The notes below the pieces were generated by a model that was not told the origin of the DNA, did no database searches, and saw nothing but the letters and a program-made list of their open reading frames with translations. A stretch of DNA of 64,000 nt, from positions 10,176-74,175 of the forward strand of contig CALEFD010000034.1 in the NCBI GenBank assembly GCA_937876995.1, written 5' to 3'. Origin of the DNA: an uncultured Bacteroidales bacterium (lineage in GTDB: Bacteria; Bacteroidota; Bacteroidia; Bacteroidales; Bacteroidaceae). Positions 54,772 through 62,464 of the stretch are shown here, piece after piece. The position numbers and the translations under genes were made by a program. Position 1 is the first letter of the stretch, and each line of letters starts with the position of its first letter.

Positions 54772-56472
54772 ATGTGCAAACATCTTTATCTTTCAGTATG
54801 TGCACTGATTTTAGCATTGTGCACTGCATGTAATGGTCTAACCAAAAGTACAGAAGTTGGTCCTTACACTATTAAGGTAATTGACAACAACGTCTATCAC
54901 ATTCAGGATTTCAACTCTGAATATCCTGGTGGAGAGCAGTTTGACGAACAGGGTAACAAAACCCACTTTAACAACTGTTCCGACATCTATCTTATTGTTG
55001 GCGAAGAGAGTGCTCTACTAATAGACCTTTCAAATAGGATTACTTGGGCAGATAATGCAGAAGAGTCTTTAAAACAGATTGTTGCAGAACGTATAGAAGA
55101 CAAACCTCTTACTATTACATTCACCCATAACCATGGTGACCATACAGGTATGCTTTCTGCTTTTATCAATTCAGATGTTCATTTTGCTCTGCCCGAAGAG
55201 GACTTTTCACAGATGGCTGTACGTTTCCCAAAAGACAAATACCATCTTTATAACGAAGGTTATATGTTTGATTTGGGTGGTACAAAAGTGGAAGCTGTCG
55301 CAGTACCGGGACACACTGCCGGTTCTATGGTTTTCTACCTGCACGGACGTGATATACTCTTTACAGGCGATGCAATTGGTTCAGGACATGGAGTTTGGAT
55401 TTTCAACACAGATGGTTTTAGCAAATATGTACGCGCAGTACCACACCTTATAGCATGGCTCAATAATCCGGAACATAAGGTAAATTTGGAAAAGTTACGT
55501 ATATATGGTGGTCACTATTGGCAAAGAGACTGGTTGCCTGAACTTGGCAAAAAAGAGATGGGAATGGATTATCTGAACGATATGAAAGAACTGCTTGACC
55601 AGATAGAAAACGGCACAGCCACCACTACCCCATCAGGACTTGACCATCAAACACTGGATACCTACTTTAAAAACGGTAGCGCCATTGTAGTTTGGAATGC
55701 GAAACAGGCAGAAGATTTCAGCAAGATATATCCTGAAAAGATGGTATATAGAGATGAAGATGTAGTATTCAGACAGATAGACGAACATACCTGGGTAGGT
55801 AACGGACATTTGGTTTATAACGAATCTGTTTATCTCATTGAGGGCGAAACACAAGCATTGCTTATAGATGCCGGTACTGTGATGCCTAATTTGGATAAAG
55901 CTGTGGCTACACTTACAGACAAACCTGTTTTGGTAGCATTGACACATGCTCACGGCGACCACGCAGGTGCTATTGATTGTTTCCCGGAGATATTTATAAA
56001 CCCTGCAGATTCTAACCTGCTAAAGAATCAAACCAATTATAAGGGAGAGGTTAGATATTTATCAGATGGTTTAACAATAGATTTGGGTGGCAGACAAATT
56101 GAGGTAATGTACACTCCGGGACATACTTCCGGTTCAACCACATTCTTTGACAAACATCGTCACTACGGATTTAGTGGAGATGCTTTTGGTTCTACAAACC
56201 TATTGCTGTTTGGAGGCACTTTTAAGCAGTTAATAGAAACCACCACCCGCACTGCTGAATATATGCAGCAGAATGGAATAGAAAAACTATACCCGGGACA
56301 TTATCAGGGTAATCCGGAAAGGCTTCAACGTATTTTAGACGAGAAGAAGATGTCGGAGGAGGTTCTTTCAGGAAAGCGTAAAGGCATGCCAAACAATACT
56401 TCCGGACTGAACAGTTATATTTACGACTACGGAGTACATATACGTTACAATGATCCTCAGGCCTTACAATAA
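54772..56472 (+). CDS. lipoprotein with two complete metallo-beta-lactamase-fold domains
   Basis: A 566-residue lipoprotein (lipobox CTAC, Cys20). It contains two MBL domains in tandem. Domain 1 (about 30-290): THNHGDHTG with His119, His121, Asp123, His124, then His181 (VPGHTAG), Asp200 (FTGDA) and His248 (GGHY). Domain 2 (about 325-560): THAHGDHAG with His392, His394, Asp396, His397, then His451 (TPGHTSG), Asp470 (FSGDA) and His510 (PGHY). Every metal ligand of the fold is kept in both, so both halves may be active. Resemblance is to the hydroxyacylglutathione-hydrolase/class B group. The substrate is unknown. It is in one operon with the DUF4380 gene. Confidence 0.85.
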   Translation: MCKHLYLSVCALILALCTACNGLTKSTEVGPYTIKVIDNNVYHIQDFNSEYPGGEQFDEQGNKTHFNNCSDIYLIVGEESALLIDLSNRITWADNAEESLKQIVAERIEDKPLTITFTHNHGDHTGMLSAFINSDVHFALPEEDFSQMAVRFPKDKYHLYNEGYMFDLGGTKVEAVAVPGHTAGSMVFYLHGRDILFTGDAIGSGHGVWIFNTDGFSKYVRAVPHLIAWLNNPEHKVNLEKLRIYGGHYWQRDWLPELGKKEMGMDYLNDMKELLDQIENGTATTTPSGLDHQTLDTYFKNGSAIVVWNAKQAEDFSKIYPEKMVYRDEDVVFRQIDEHTWVGNGHLVYNESVYLIEGETQALLIDAGTVMPNLDKAVATLTDKPVLVALTHAHGDHAGAIDCFPEIFINPADSNLLKNQTNYKGEVRYLSDGLTIDLGGRQIEVMYTPGHTSGSTTFFDKHRHYGFSGDAFGSTNLLLFGGTFKQLIETTTRTAEYMQQNGIEKLYPGHYQGNPERLQRILDEKKMSEEVLSGKRKGMPNNTSGLNSYIYDYGVHIRYNDPQALQ

Positions 56473-56500
56473 GGCTTTACTATAAGAATATGAAATGAAA

Positions 56501-56531
56501 GGGAGACTTAAGTGTGTAATTTAAGTCTCCC
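56501..56531. terminator. intrinsic terminator between convergent genes
   Basis: A perfect 11-bp stem GGGAGACTTAA (56501-56511) / TTAAGTCTCCC (56521-56531) with a 9-nt loop. T-rich sequence follows on both strands, so it can serve the double-MBL gene and the convergent lipoprotein. Confidence 0.8.
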
Positions 56532-56540
56532 TCATCTATT

Positions 56541-57095
56541 TTAATTACGAAGTTCGTCTATGGTAATAATATAATCATTTTTGTCACGTGGCTTGTGATT
56601 TATACCAAGCTTAAACTCTTTGCTTTCAGGAAAAATAAGTTTGAAGGTCTCTTTCAGTTTTTCCGATTCCACACCACTTGTGGTCACACTCCATAGTGAA
56701 CCCATACGACTTTCATCCAGCTCACCATCTTTTTCTACTACCTGCACGGCATACAGCACGTTAAAATCAAAATCGTACTTTTCTCCTACCACAGGAATAA
56801 AATCATCTTTCAGTTCTACCCTAACATTGATAATAGCATTGGCAGGTAGAGAGTTTATATTCACTATACTTTTTCCCCATTGTATAGTTGACATAGACTC
56901 TTCATGAATTACACCATAATTATCTGTTATGGTGATAATCACATTAGCCGCTTCGAGCAAATCCAAGCTGGCGTTCGAAGTAAAGATGAACGTGGCACTG
57001 CCAAACGCATCGTCTTTGTTGGAATCATCACAAGAAACCATTGTGGTAGCAAGCAATGAGACAACAACATAATTGAACATTTTTTTCATAATCAC
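56541..57095 (-). CDS. lipoprotein of unknown function (paralogue of 53074-53637)
   Basis: A 184-residue lipoprotein with lipobox MVSC near residue 22. It aligns along its full length with the lipoprotein at 53074-53637: FNYVVVSLLATTMVSCDD, SASLDLLEAANVIITITDNY-like core (here SNASLDLLEAANV), INSLPANAIINVRVELKDDF, and PRDKNDYIITIDELRN. The two most likely arose by duplication, although two unrelated genes now separate them. The acidic linker after the lipid Cys is shorter here. A minus-strand TACTTTTG at 57171-57178 is a strong -7 box. Function unknown. Confidence 0.7.
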   Translation of the reverse strand: MIMKKMFNYVVVSLLATTMVSCDDSNKDDAFGSATFIFTSNASLDLLEAANVIITITDNYGVIHEESMSTIQWGKSIVNINSLPANAIINVRVELKDDFIPVVGEKYDFDFNVLYAVQVVEKDGELDESRMGSLWSVTTSGVESEKLKETFKLIFPESKEFKLGINHKPRDKNDYIITIDELRN

Positions 57096-57170
57096 TCTTT
57101 TTTAGCAAACAAAACTATTATTTAAAAACACAATAACGGTTAAACCTAATGCTGTAGGATTAACTCTCTG

Positions 57171-57178
57171 CAAAAGTA
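57171..57178 (-). promoter_or_regulatory. -7 box of the second lipoprotein gene
   Basis: TACTTTTG on the minus strand, 75 bp before the ATG; no -33 element at standard spacing. Confidence 0.5.
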
Positions 57179-57263
57179 TCTTCTATTTCCACACGTTGTT
57201 CACCTACACAACAGATTTACAGTTTTTTAGTGTTTACGATTTTTATTTAAAATGGTAAACTGT

Positions 57264-57304
57264 TAACAAAAAAAGTCGGGCACCAAACAAGGTGTCCGAC
57301 TTTT
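57264..57304 (-). terminator. intrinsic terminator of the GH97 operon
   Basis: A 14-bp stem (57271-57284 with 57291-57304, one G-T pair) around GTCGGGCACC. On the minus strand it is followed by TTTTTTTG. Located 25 bp after the esterase stop. Confidence 0.9.
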
Positions 57305-57328
57305 GTATCTGAATTATCTGAAAGCGGC

Positions 57329-58465
57329 TTACTTAAAGAGCAATGGAGCAAACTTATTCAAATAGATTCGCCAGTTACTCCAGGTGTGACCACCACTATT
57401 TTCATAGAATGTATGTTCAATGCCATTTTCAGTTAGAATTGCATCCAGTTGACGGGCACTCTCAATAAGAAAATCGGTTTCGCCACAACCTATCCAATAC
57501 AACTTGATACCGGCTTTTTTCAATGCCTGGAACTGCTTGTTATACTCTGCTTTATTCTGGTCATTTACGCGGATACCATTACTTAGTGGGCAGATATACT
57601 TAAAGAAACCAGGGAACAGATTTGTGCAGCTGATAGTATGACCGGCACCCATTGAAAGACCTGCTATAGCACGTCCATCAGGATTCTTTATTACATTGTA
57701 GTTTTTCTCCATATATGGGACCATATCCTTAACTATACTGGTAACGTATGCATTTGCAAAGTTTGGGTCATTACGGTCCTGCTGCTTTTCAGGAATCTGC
57801 AATGTACGTGCTGCATACTGTGTAGGATTACCGTTTGGCATTACTACAATCATTGGTTTTGCCTGACCCTTTTCTATAAGATTATCCATAATCTGACAGG
57901 TACGTCCCATATTGCTCCATGCATCTTCATCGCCACCGGCACCATGCAACAGATATAGTACAGGCAGAGGCTCTTTCATGTCGTTGTATCCGTGCGGAGT
58001 ATATACGAACATCCTGCGTTCCATCCCAAGTGTAGGGGATTCGTACCAAACCTGATGCAAATCACCACGTTTATTGGCTTCAAAATAGTTTTCTGTCAGT
58101 TCACCTGGAATAAGCAACACACTAAGGAATGTTGTTCCGTCACGTTGCATAAAGATATTGTTAGCGTCGTTTACCTTTACACCATCAACCACAAAATTGT
58201 ATGTATAAAGTTCTGCTGCAGGACGTGGTACTGACACTTCCCATACCCCCTGTTGGTTCTTAGTCATTGCTACCGGCTGTTGTTGCCATGATAGTGATAC
58301 CTGTACATTCTGTGCTTGCGGAGCCTGAATACGGAATGTTACGTTCTGTTCTCCAATTTCCGGCGACACTACGTTTACTCTTCCAAAATTGAAGTTGGCA
58401 AGTTCCTGCGCAAAAAGTCCAATTGTGCAGAACGCCATCATTAAAGATAAGGTTAGTTTTTTCAT
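57329..58465 (-). CDS. secreted CE1-type esterase with N-terminal E-set domain
   Basis: A 378-residue exported esterase. Signal peptide MKKLTLSLMMAFCTIGLFAQ; an early-set/CBM48-like domain (about 30-120, VTFRIQAPQAQNVQVSLSW, AELYTYNFVVDGVKVND); then an alpha/beta-hydrolase domain with LYLLHGAGGDEDAWSNMG, nucleophile Ser in AGLSMGAGHT, and the catalytic His in SGGHTWSNW. This matches the esterase family related to feruloyl/acetyl esterases and Fes. The substrate is probably an ester on a plant or host polysaccharide, but this is inferred. I start at 58465 to give a proper signal peptide; the upstream in-frame ATG (58492) would overlap the TapB-like gene. Third gene of the GH97 operon. Confidence 0.87.
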   Translation of the reverse strand: MKKLTLSLMMAFCTIGLFAQELANFNFGRVNVVSPEIGEQNVTFRIQAPQAQNVQVSLSWQQQPVAMTKNQQGVWEVSVPRPAAELYTYNFVVDGVKVNDANNIFMQRDGTTFLSVLLIPGELTENYFEANKRGDLHQVWYESPTLGMERRMFVYTPHGYNDMKEPLPVLYLLHGAGGDEDAWSNMGRTCQIMDNLIEKGQAKPMIVVMPNGNPTQYAARTLQIPEKQQDRNDPNFANAYVTSIVKDMVPYMEKNYNVIKNPDGRAIAGLSMGAGHTISCTNLFPGFFKYICPLSNGIRVNDQNKAEYNKQFQALKKAGIKLYWIGCGETDFLIESARQLDAILTENGIEHTFYENSGGHTWSNWRIYLNKFAPLLFK

Positions 58466-58484
58466 ATTGTTATAAGTAATTAAG

Positions 58485-59174
58485 TTAGTCAATTTTTCTA
58501 TCTATTGAGTAAAGTTGTTCACTGGTCTCTAACACCATATTCTTATTATAGGTATCGTGACGCACATACCCTATTCCATCGGCATACCACGACAGTGCAG
58601 TGGTTTCACGTCTGTATGCAGGTGCCCTCTCCACTTTATGTTCGCTTATCACTATGCAGTCAAAAGTTCCCGCAGGCGTAGAAATTGTTTCATAACGCAA
58701 CACCTTTCTATCGGTTACCTTAACACGATACTTCATACCCAATATTGTTACCTCTGCTTCGGCCGATGGTAGTATATCACCCGGTTTCATATTAGCAGGC
58801 AGGATTACACCCGATTCAACTGTTTTGGCATGTCCAAATGGTAATGTAGTGTGCAACAGCGCCACTACTGCATTTGTCAGACTGAGTTTTAAGGTTCCGT
58901 CAGATGCTATCTGAATACCTTGTGTAACAGGAATGTCAATAAGTGGCTTTGAATCTGCATCTGTAAATTCAGAACTGGTAACTATTGTGATTGTATCTGA
59001 ATGCCAATTGTATTGGTACTTTACAGTGAGTGTATGATACCACTTTACCTCACCACTATCAGCATACTTACGTACATAATTCAGTGTTGTACCTACATCG
59101 GTACAAAAGTAAGTTGGAACTGCAGCTAAACTAAGAGGCAATAACAACAATATATATATAAGGTATCTACGCAT
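58485..59174 (-). CDS. exported TapB/DUF3108-like protein
   Basis: A 229-residue protein with a signal peptide (MRRYLIYILLLLPLSLAAVP). The mature part is a single beta-rich domain with PAGTFDCIVISEHKVER, TALSWYADGIGYVRHDTYNK and LETSEQLYSID, which resembles the TapB/DUF3108-like family (lipid-binding-type beta-barrel; the GTF-x-C and W-Y-A-x-G-I-G-Y-V-R pieces are characteristic). Function unknown. It overlaps the GH97 stop by one base and lies 19 bp from the esterase start, so it belongs to the same operon. The assignment is moderate since no signature of catalysis exists. Confidence 0.65.
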   Translation of the reverse strand: MRRYLIYILLLLPLSLAAVPTYFCTDVGTTLNYVRKYADSGEVKWYHTLTVKYQYNWHSDTITIVTSSEFTDADSKPLIDIPVTQGIQIASDGTLKLSLTNAVVALLHTTLPFGHAKTVESGVILPANMKPGDILPSAEAEVTILGMKYRVKVTDRKVLRYETISTPAGTFDCIVISEHKVERAPAYRRETTALSWYADGIGYVRHDTYNKNMVLETSEQLYSIDRKID

Positions 59175-61138
59175 TATCTCTTTTTAAGCAGTACACACGC
59201 ACCACCACCCGGAGCAAGTTCCAGTTTAAGTACTCCTTTGCTTGTACCTATCTCTGTTCTGGTTGAATAGGTTTCACGGTTTGTCAAGTAGTGAGTATCA
59301 GGAGCGTCTTGAGTTATCTCCATTGTCCAACTTCCTTTTTTATCAAGGAAATCCAATGGAATTACTAATGTACGAGCCTCTTCATTTGTTGCCGCACCTA
59401 TCAGATAATCGCCCTCTGCAGACTGACGCATCATTACAATGTATTCTCCTATTTCACCCATCAAGGTTTTGCTCTCCTTCCAAGGCATCTTTTGAGCCGA
59501 CAAGAAACGCAATAGTGACGGATACTTTTCATAATATTCAGGTATATCAGGAATAATGGTTACACCTGAATATGTTATAAGAGTACGAGCCATTTCACCC
59601 GATACGGTAGAATGTACCTCCTGATTATTATCTACACGTGTGGTACGTCCCTGGCGCAAATCCATAAACCCGTTATTCATATCTATAGGACCTGCTATCA
59701 TATTTACAAAGACCGATGTTACAAAGGTTTTTGGTTCAAAGGTCTGGTGTCCGTCCAACTGTGCCTTGCAATATTCGCGTGTAACTGCATTTGGCCATGT
59801 TCTCTCCTGACCATACGGATGTACAGGATAGTCGTGGAAATTTATAAGCAGATGATGTTTGGCACAGAGCTCTGTTATTTGACGTGTTTTTTCGTTTTTT
59901 TGTTGTGGAGTTCCATTCATAAAGCCATACTTGACACCGGTTGCGCCCCACTCTTCGTATTGTTTCAGTGTCTCTTCTATAGGGTAATTTGTACCTGCTA
60001 CATCATTCAGATAGAGCCAGATTCCTACGCCTTTTTCTTTACCATACTTAATAATACGCTGAACATCCTTTGCCTTTTCGCCAGTAACAGGATCTGAATT
60101 CTTTTCAAATTCAGGACCGTACCAGTTGGCATCGAGCACCAGATATGCAAATCCCTGTTCCGATGCAAAATCCACCATTCGTACCCAAGAATCGTAATTC
60201 ATTCCGTAGCGGTAGCCTTGCCATTCAGCACCATTTATACGCCAATCCCAGAGTGCTATACCGGGTTTTACCCACGAAAAGTCCATACCTTTGGCAGGTT
60301 CGGGATTGAGCAGAGCCAGTACATCGGAATCCACAAGTGCACCCGGAGTATCACCTATCAGAATGACACGCCATGGTGACAGATATTTTGTCTGAAAATC
60401 CAATGGTTCTGTAACTACAGAAAACGATGTACTACCCTGTTCTGTCTGCAAACGCATAGGCAGAGCTTTTTCATTAACATCAGCTTCGTGAATAGCCATA
60501 TAGATATTATCCTTTGCCTTGATGGTCATTACAGGCAGACGTTCTCCACTTGCTCTGGAAAGTAGTTCAGGACCTATATTGTGACGTTCACCGTTGTAGT
60601 ACCACGCAGTAAAATCGCCTGCAAAATTAAACTTAGTATTCTCAATTATTGTGTTTAAGGGAAATTCTGGTTCATCTAATGGTTGTGAAAGGACGCATCT
60701 GTAACGGAAGGCCACTGCACCTTCGTAAACCCTTACCTCTAAATAAACTCCTGGAGGAGTATTATGTTCACCTGTTTTAAGAAGCGATGGAGTTATTAAA
60801 TAAGACTTCTGTATATAACGTCCGTTCATCATAGAACGTTTACCCCATACTGGAGTTATCGTGCCGTTTTCGCTTGATGAACCTACCAACATTAACTTAA
60901 AGTTTTTTGGAGTATAGCTTACACCATCGGCATTATTCATTCCTAAAGGTGACTTTTCTATCAGTTTTACACCTTTGTAACTTACATCATAGACCAATTC
61001 ACCATCTGTATTATAATCCAGCACAAAACTGATTGGTTCTCCCGGAAGACTTACAGTCTCTTTTGCCTGTACTGTTACGGCACACAATATTAAAATTGCC
61101 ACCAATGCTCTACTAACAGATTTACCGTACTTTCTCAT
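59174..61138 (-). CDS. glycoside hydrolase family 97 protein with non-standard active site
   Basis: A 654-residue exported protein with a signal peptide ending near residue 25. The N-terminal beta-sandwich (30-290) has the GH97 start GEPISFVLDYNTDGELVYDV and calcium-site-like IHEADVNE. The barrel (295-560) has LWDWRINGAEWQGYRYG and YLVLDANWYGPEF, typical of GH97 (SusB). Known retaining members have Asp in GxKxDF; here it is Gly405 (GVKYGFM), as in inverting members. But the inverting HE motif (NAHE in SusB) reads NFHD (433-436). A C-terminal sandwich follows. Sugar specificity cannot be assigned. First gene of an operon with a TapB-like protein and an esterase; a consensus promoter lies upstream. 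Confidence 0.88.
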   Translation of the reverse strand: MRKYGKSVSRALVAILILCAVTVQAKETVSLPGEPISFVLDYNTDGELVYDVSYKGVKLIEKSPLGMNNADGVSYTPKNFKLMLVGSSSENGTITPVWGKRSMMNGRYIQKSYLITPSLLKTGEHNTPPGVYLEVRVYEGAVAFRYRCVLSQPLDEPEFPLNTIIENTKFNFAGDFTAWYYNGERHNIGPELLSRASGERLPVMTIKAKDNIYMAIHEADVNEKALPMRLQTEQGSTSFSVVTEPLDFQTKYLSPWRVILIGDTPGALVDSDVLALLNPEPAKGMDFSWVKPGIALWDWRINGAEWQGYRYGMNYDSWVRMVDFASEQGFAYLVLDANWYGPEFEKNSDPVTGEKAKDVQRIIKYGKEKGVGIWLYLNDVAGTNYPIEETLKQYEEWGATGVKYGFMNGTPQQKNEKTRQITELCAKHHLLINFHDYPVHPYGQERTWPNAVTREYCKAQLDGHQTFEPKTFVTSVFVNMIAGPIDMNNGFMDLRQGRTTRVDNNQEVHSTVSGEMARTLITYSGVTIIPDIPEYYEKYPSLLRFLSAQKMPWKESKTLMGEIGEYIVMMRQSAEGDYLIGAATNEEARTLVIPLDFLDKKGSWTMEITQDAPDTHYLTNRETYSTRTEIGTSKGVLKLELAPGGGACVLLKKR

Positions 61139-61160
61139 ATTTAATTACATTATTACTTTG

Positions 61161-61189
61161 CAAATATATAGGCATATATTCAGCCACAA
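61161..61189 (-). promoter_or_regulatory. promoter of the GH97 operon
   Basis: Minus-strand TATATTTG (61161-61168) with TTG (61187-61189), 18 bp apart, 22 bp before the ATG. Confidence 0.7.
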
Positions 61190-61340
61190 TAGGGAACCTC
61201 CCTAAAACAAACGGAGGATTTTCCTAAAAACAGCTATATGTCACGCTACGAAAATAGTGTTTTTATTCCACATAAACAGATATTTTGATAAAAAAGGTTA
61301 AGAGTGTTAATCATTGTTTTATTGTTTTAATATGTTTTTG

Positions 61341-61348
61341 TATTTTTG
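61341..61348 (+). promoter_or_regulatory. -7 box of the RND efflux operon
   Basis: TATTTTTG, 19 bp before the ATG at 61368. TTG at 61322-61324 is 16 bp upstream, a short spacing. The 229-bp gap before the gene shows no clear regulator site. Confidence 0.55.
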
Positions 61349-61367
61349 CAGTATAACCAGATAGAAT

Positions 61368-62450
61368 ATGAAGAAAAGTACAAAATGGCTACTAATCGGC
61401 ATTATTGCCCTTATTGTGATTGCACTTGCAGTCAAGAGATTTATACCGGAAAAGAGTGGTGATTTAAAAAACAGTTCGGAAACATCAGCACAAAAACCAC
61501 AACAAAAGAAGAATGTTCTTTATGTAAGGTACGTAGTTATTAAACCTACCGAACTTGTTGACGGTATTAATGTGAGCGGAAGTCTTATTCCCAATGAAGA
61601 GGTTAATCTAAGTTTTGAAACATCGGGTAAAATTACCGACATCTTCTTTGAAGAGGGTAGCAAAGTAAAGAAAGGTGATATTTTAGCAAAGATAAATGAT
61701 GCTCCTCTACAGGCTCAGTTAAAGAAGTTAGAGGCACAGCTCAAACCTACTCAGGACCGTCTGTACCGTCAAAAAGCATTATTTGAAAAAGAGGCTGTCA
61801 GTCAGGAGGCTTTCCAGGAGGCAGAGGCCAATCTCTCAAAACTGGAAGCCGATATTGAAGAGGTTAAAGCGCGTCTGGCACAGACAGAACTACGCGCTCC
61901 ATTCGATGGTATTATAGGTCTGCGTCAGGTAAGTGAAGGTGCATACGCATCACCTACCACAAATGTAGCTGTACTTACCAACACAAACAAATTGAAGATT
62001 GAATTCAATATTCCGGAACGTTACGCCGGTATTCTTAAAGAGGGCGCCGAATTGACATTTACCGTAGAAGGTGACAGCATTCAGCACAGTGCAGCAGTAT
62101 ATGCTACCAATTCAAGAGTTAATACCGATACCAGAACATTTACTGTTCGCGCCATATACGACAACAAAGATGGCAAACTGGTACCGGGACGTTATGTGGA
62201 TGTAAGCTTGAATACCAGAGTGTTTGAAAATGCACTGGCAGTTCCAAGCGAAGCCATCATTTCAGAAATGGGTATAGACAAAGTATATCTATATAAAGGT
62301 GGTAAGGCAATGCCAGTAAACATAACCAAAGGATTGAGAACTGAATCTCATTCTCAGGTTTTGACAGGTCTGTCTGTTGGTGATACAGTTATTACCAGTG
62401 GTACTATGCAGTTACGCACAGGTACATCAGTAGTTTTGAAGAATAACTAA
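61368..62450 (+). CDS. RND efflux periplasmic adaptor (membrane fusion protein)
   Basis: A 360-residue adaptor anchored by an N-terminal helix (KWLLIGIIALIVIALAVKRF). Order of parts: lipoyl/barrel-sandwich half (VNLSFETSGKITDIFFEEGS, VKKGDILAKINDAPL), a helical hairpin (about 120-170, LKKLEAQLKPTQDRLYRQKA), the second lipoyl half (AELRAPFDG-like TELRAPFDGIIGLRQVSEGA), a beta-barrel and a membrane-proximal domain (RVNTDTRTFTVRAI, GRYVDVSL). It joins the pump encoded next to an outer-membrane channel. No lipobox, so anchoring is by the helix. The RND pump begins 14 bp later. Confidence 0.92.
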   Translation: MKKSTKWLLIGIIALIVIALAVKRFIPEKSGDLKNSSETSAQKPQQKKNVLYVRYVVIKPTELVDGINVSGSLIPNEEVNLSFETSGKITDIFFEEGSKVKKGDILAKINDAPLQAQLKKLEAQLKPTQDRLYRQKALFEKEAVSQEAFQEAEANLSKLEADIEEVKARLAQTELRAPFDGIIGLRQVSEGAYASPTTNVAVLTNTNKLKIEFNIPERYAGILKEGAELTFTVEGDSIQHSAAVYATNSRVNTDTRTFTVRAIYDNKDGKLVPGRYVDVSLNTRVFENALAVPSEAIISEMGIDKVYLYKGGKAMPVNITKGLRTESHSQVLTGLSVGDTVITSGTMQLRTGTSVVLKNN

Positions 62451-62464
62451 AATAATCTACAGCC

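Noticed and set aside
59612..60097. 161-residue reading frame opposite the GH97 gene
   Set aside because: No coding signature, no promoter; it is the complement of a well supported gene.
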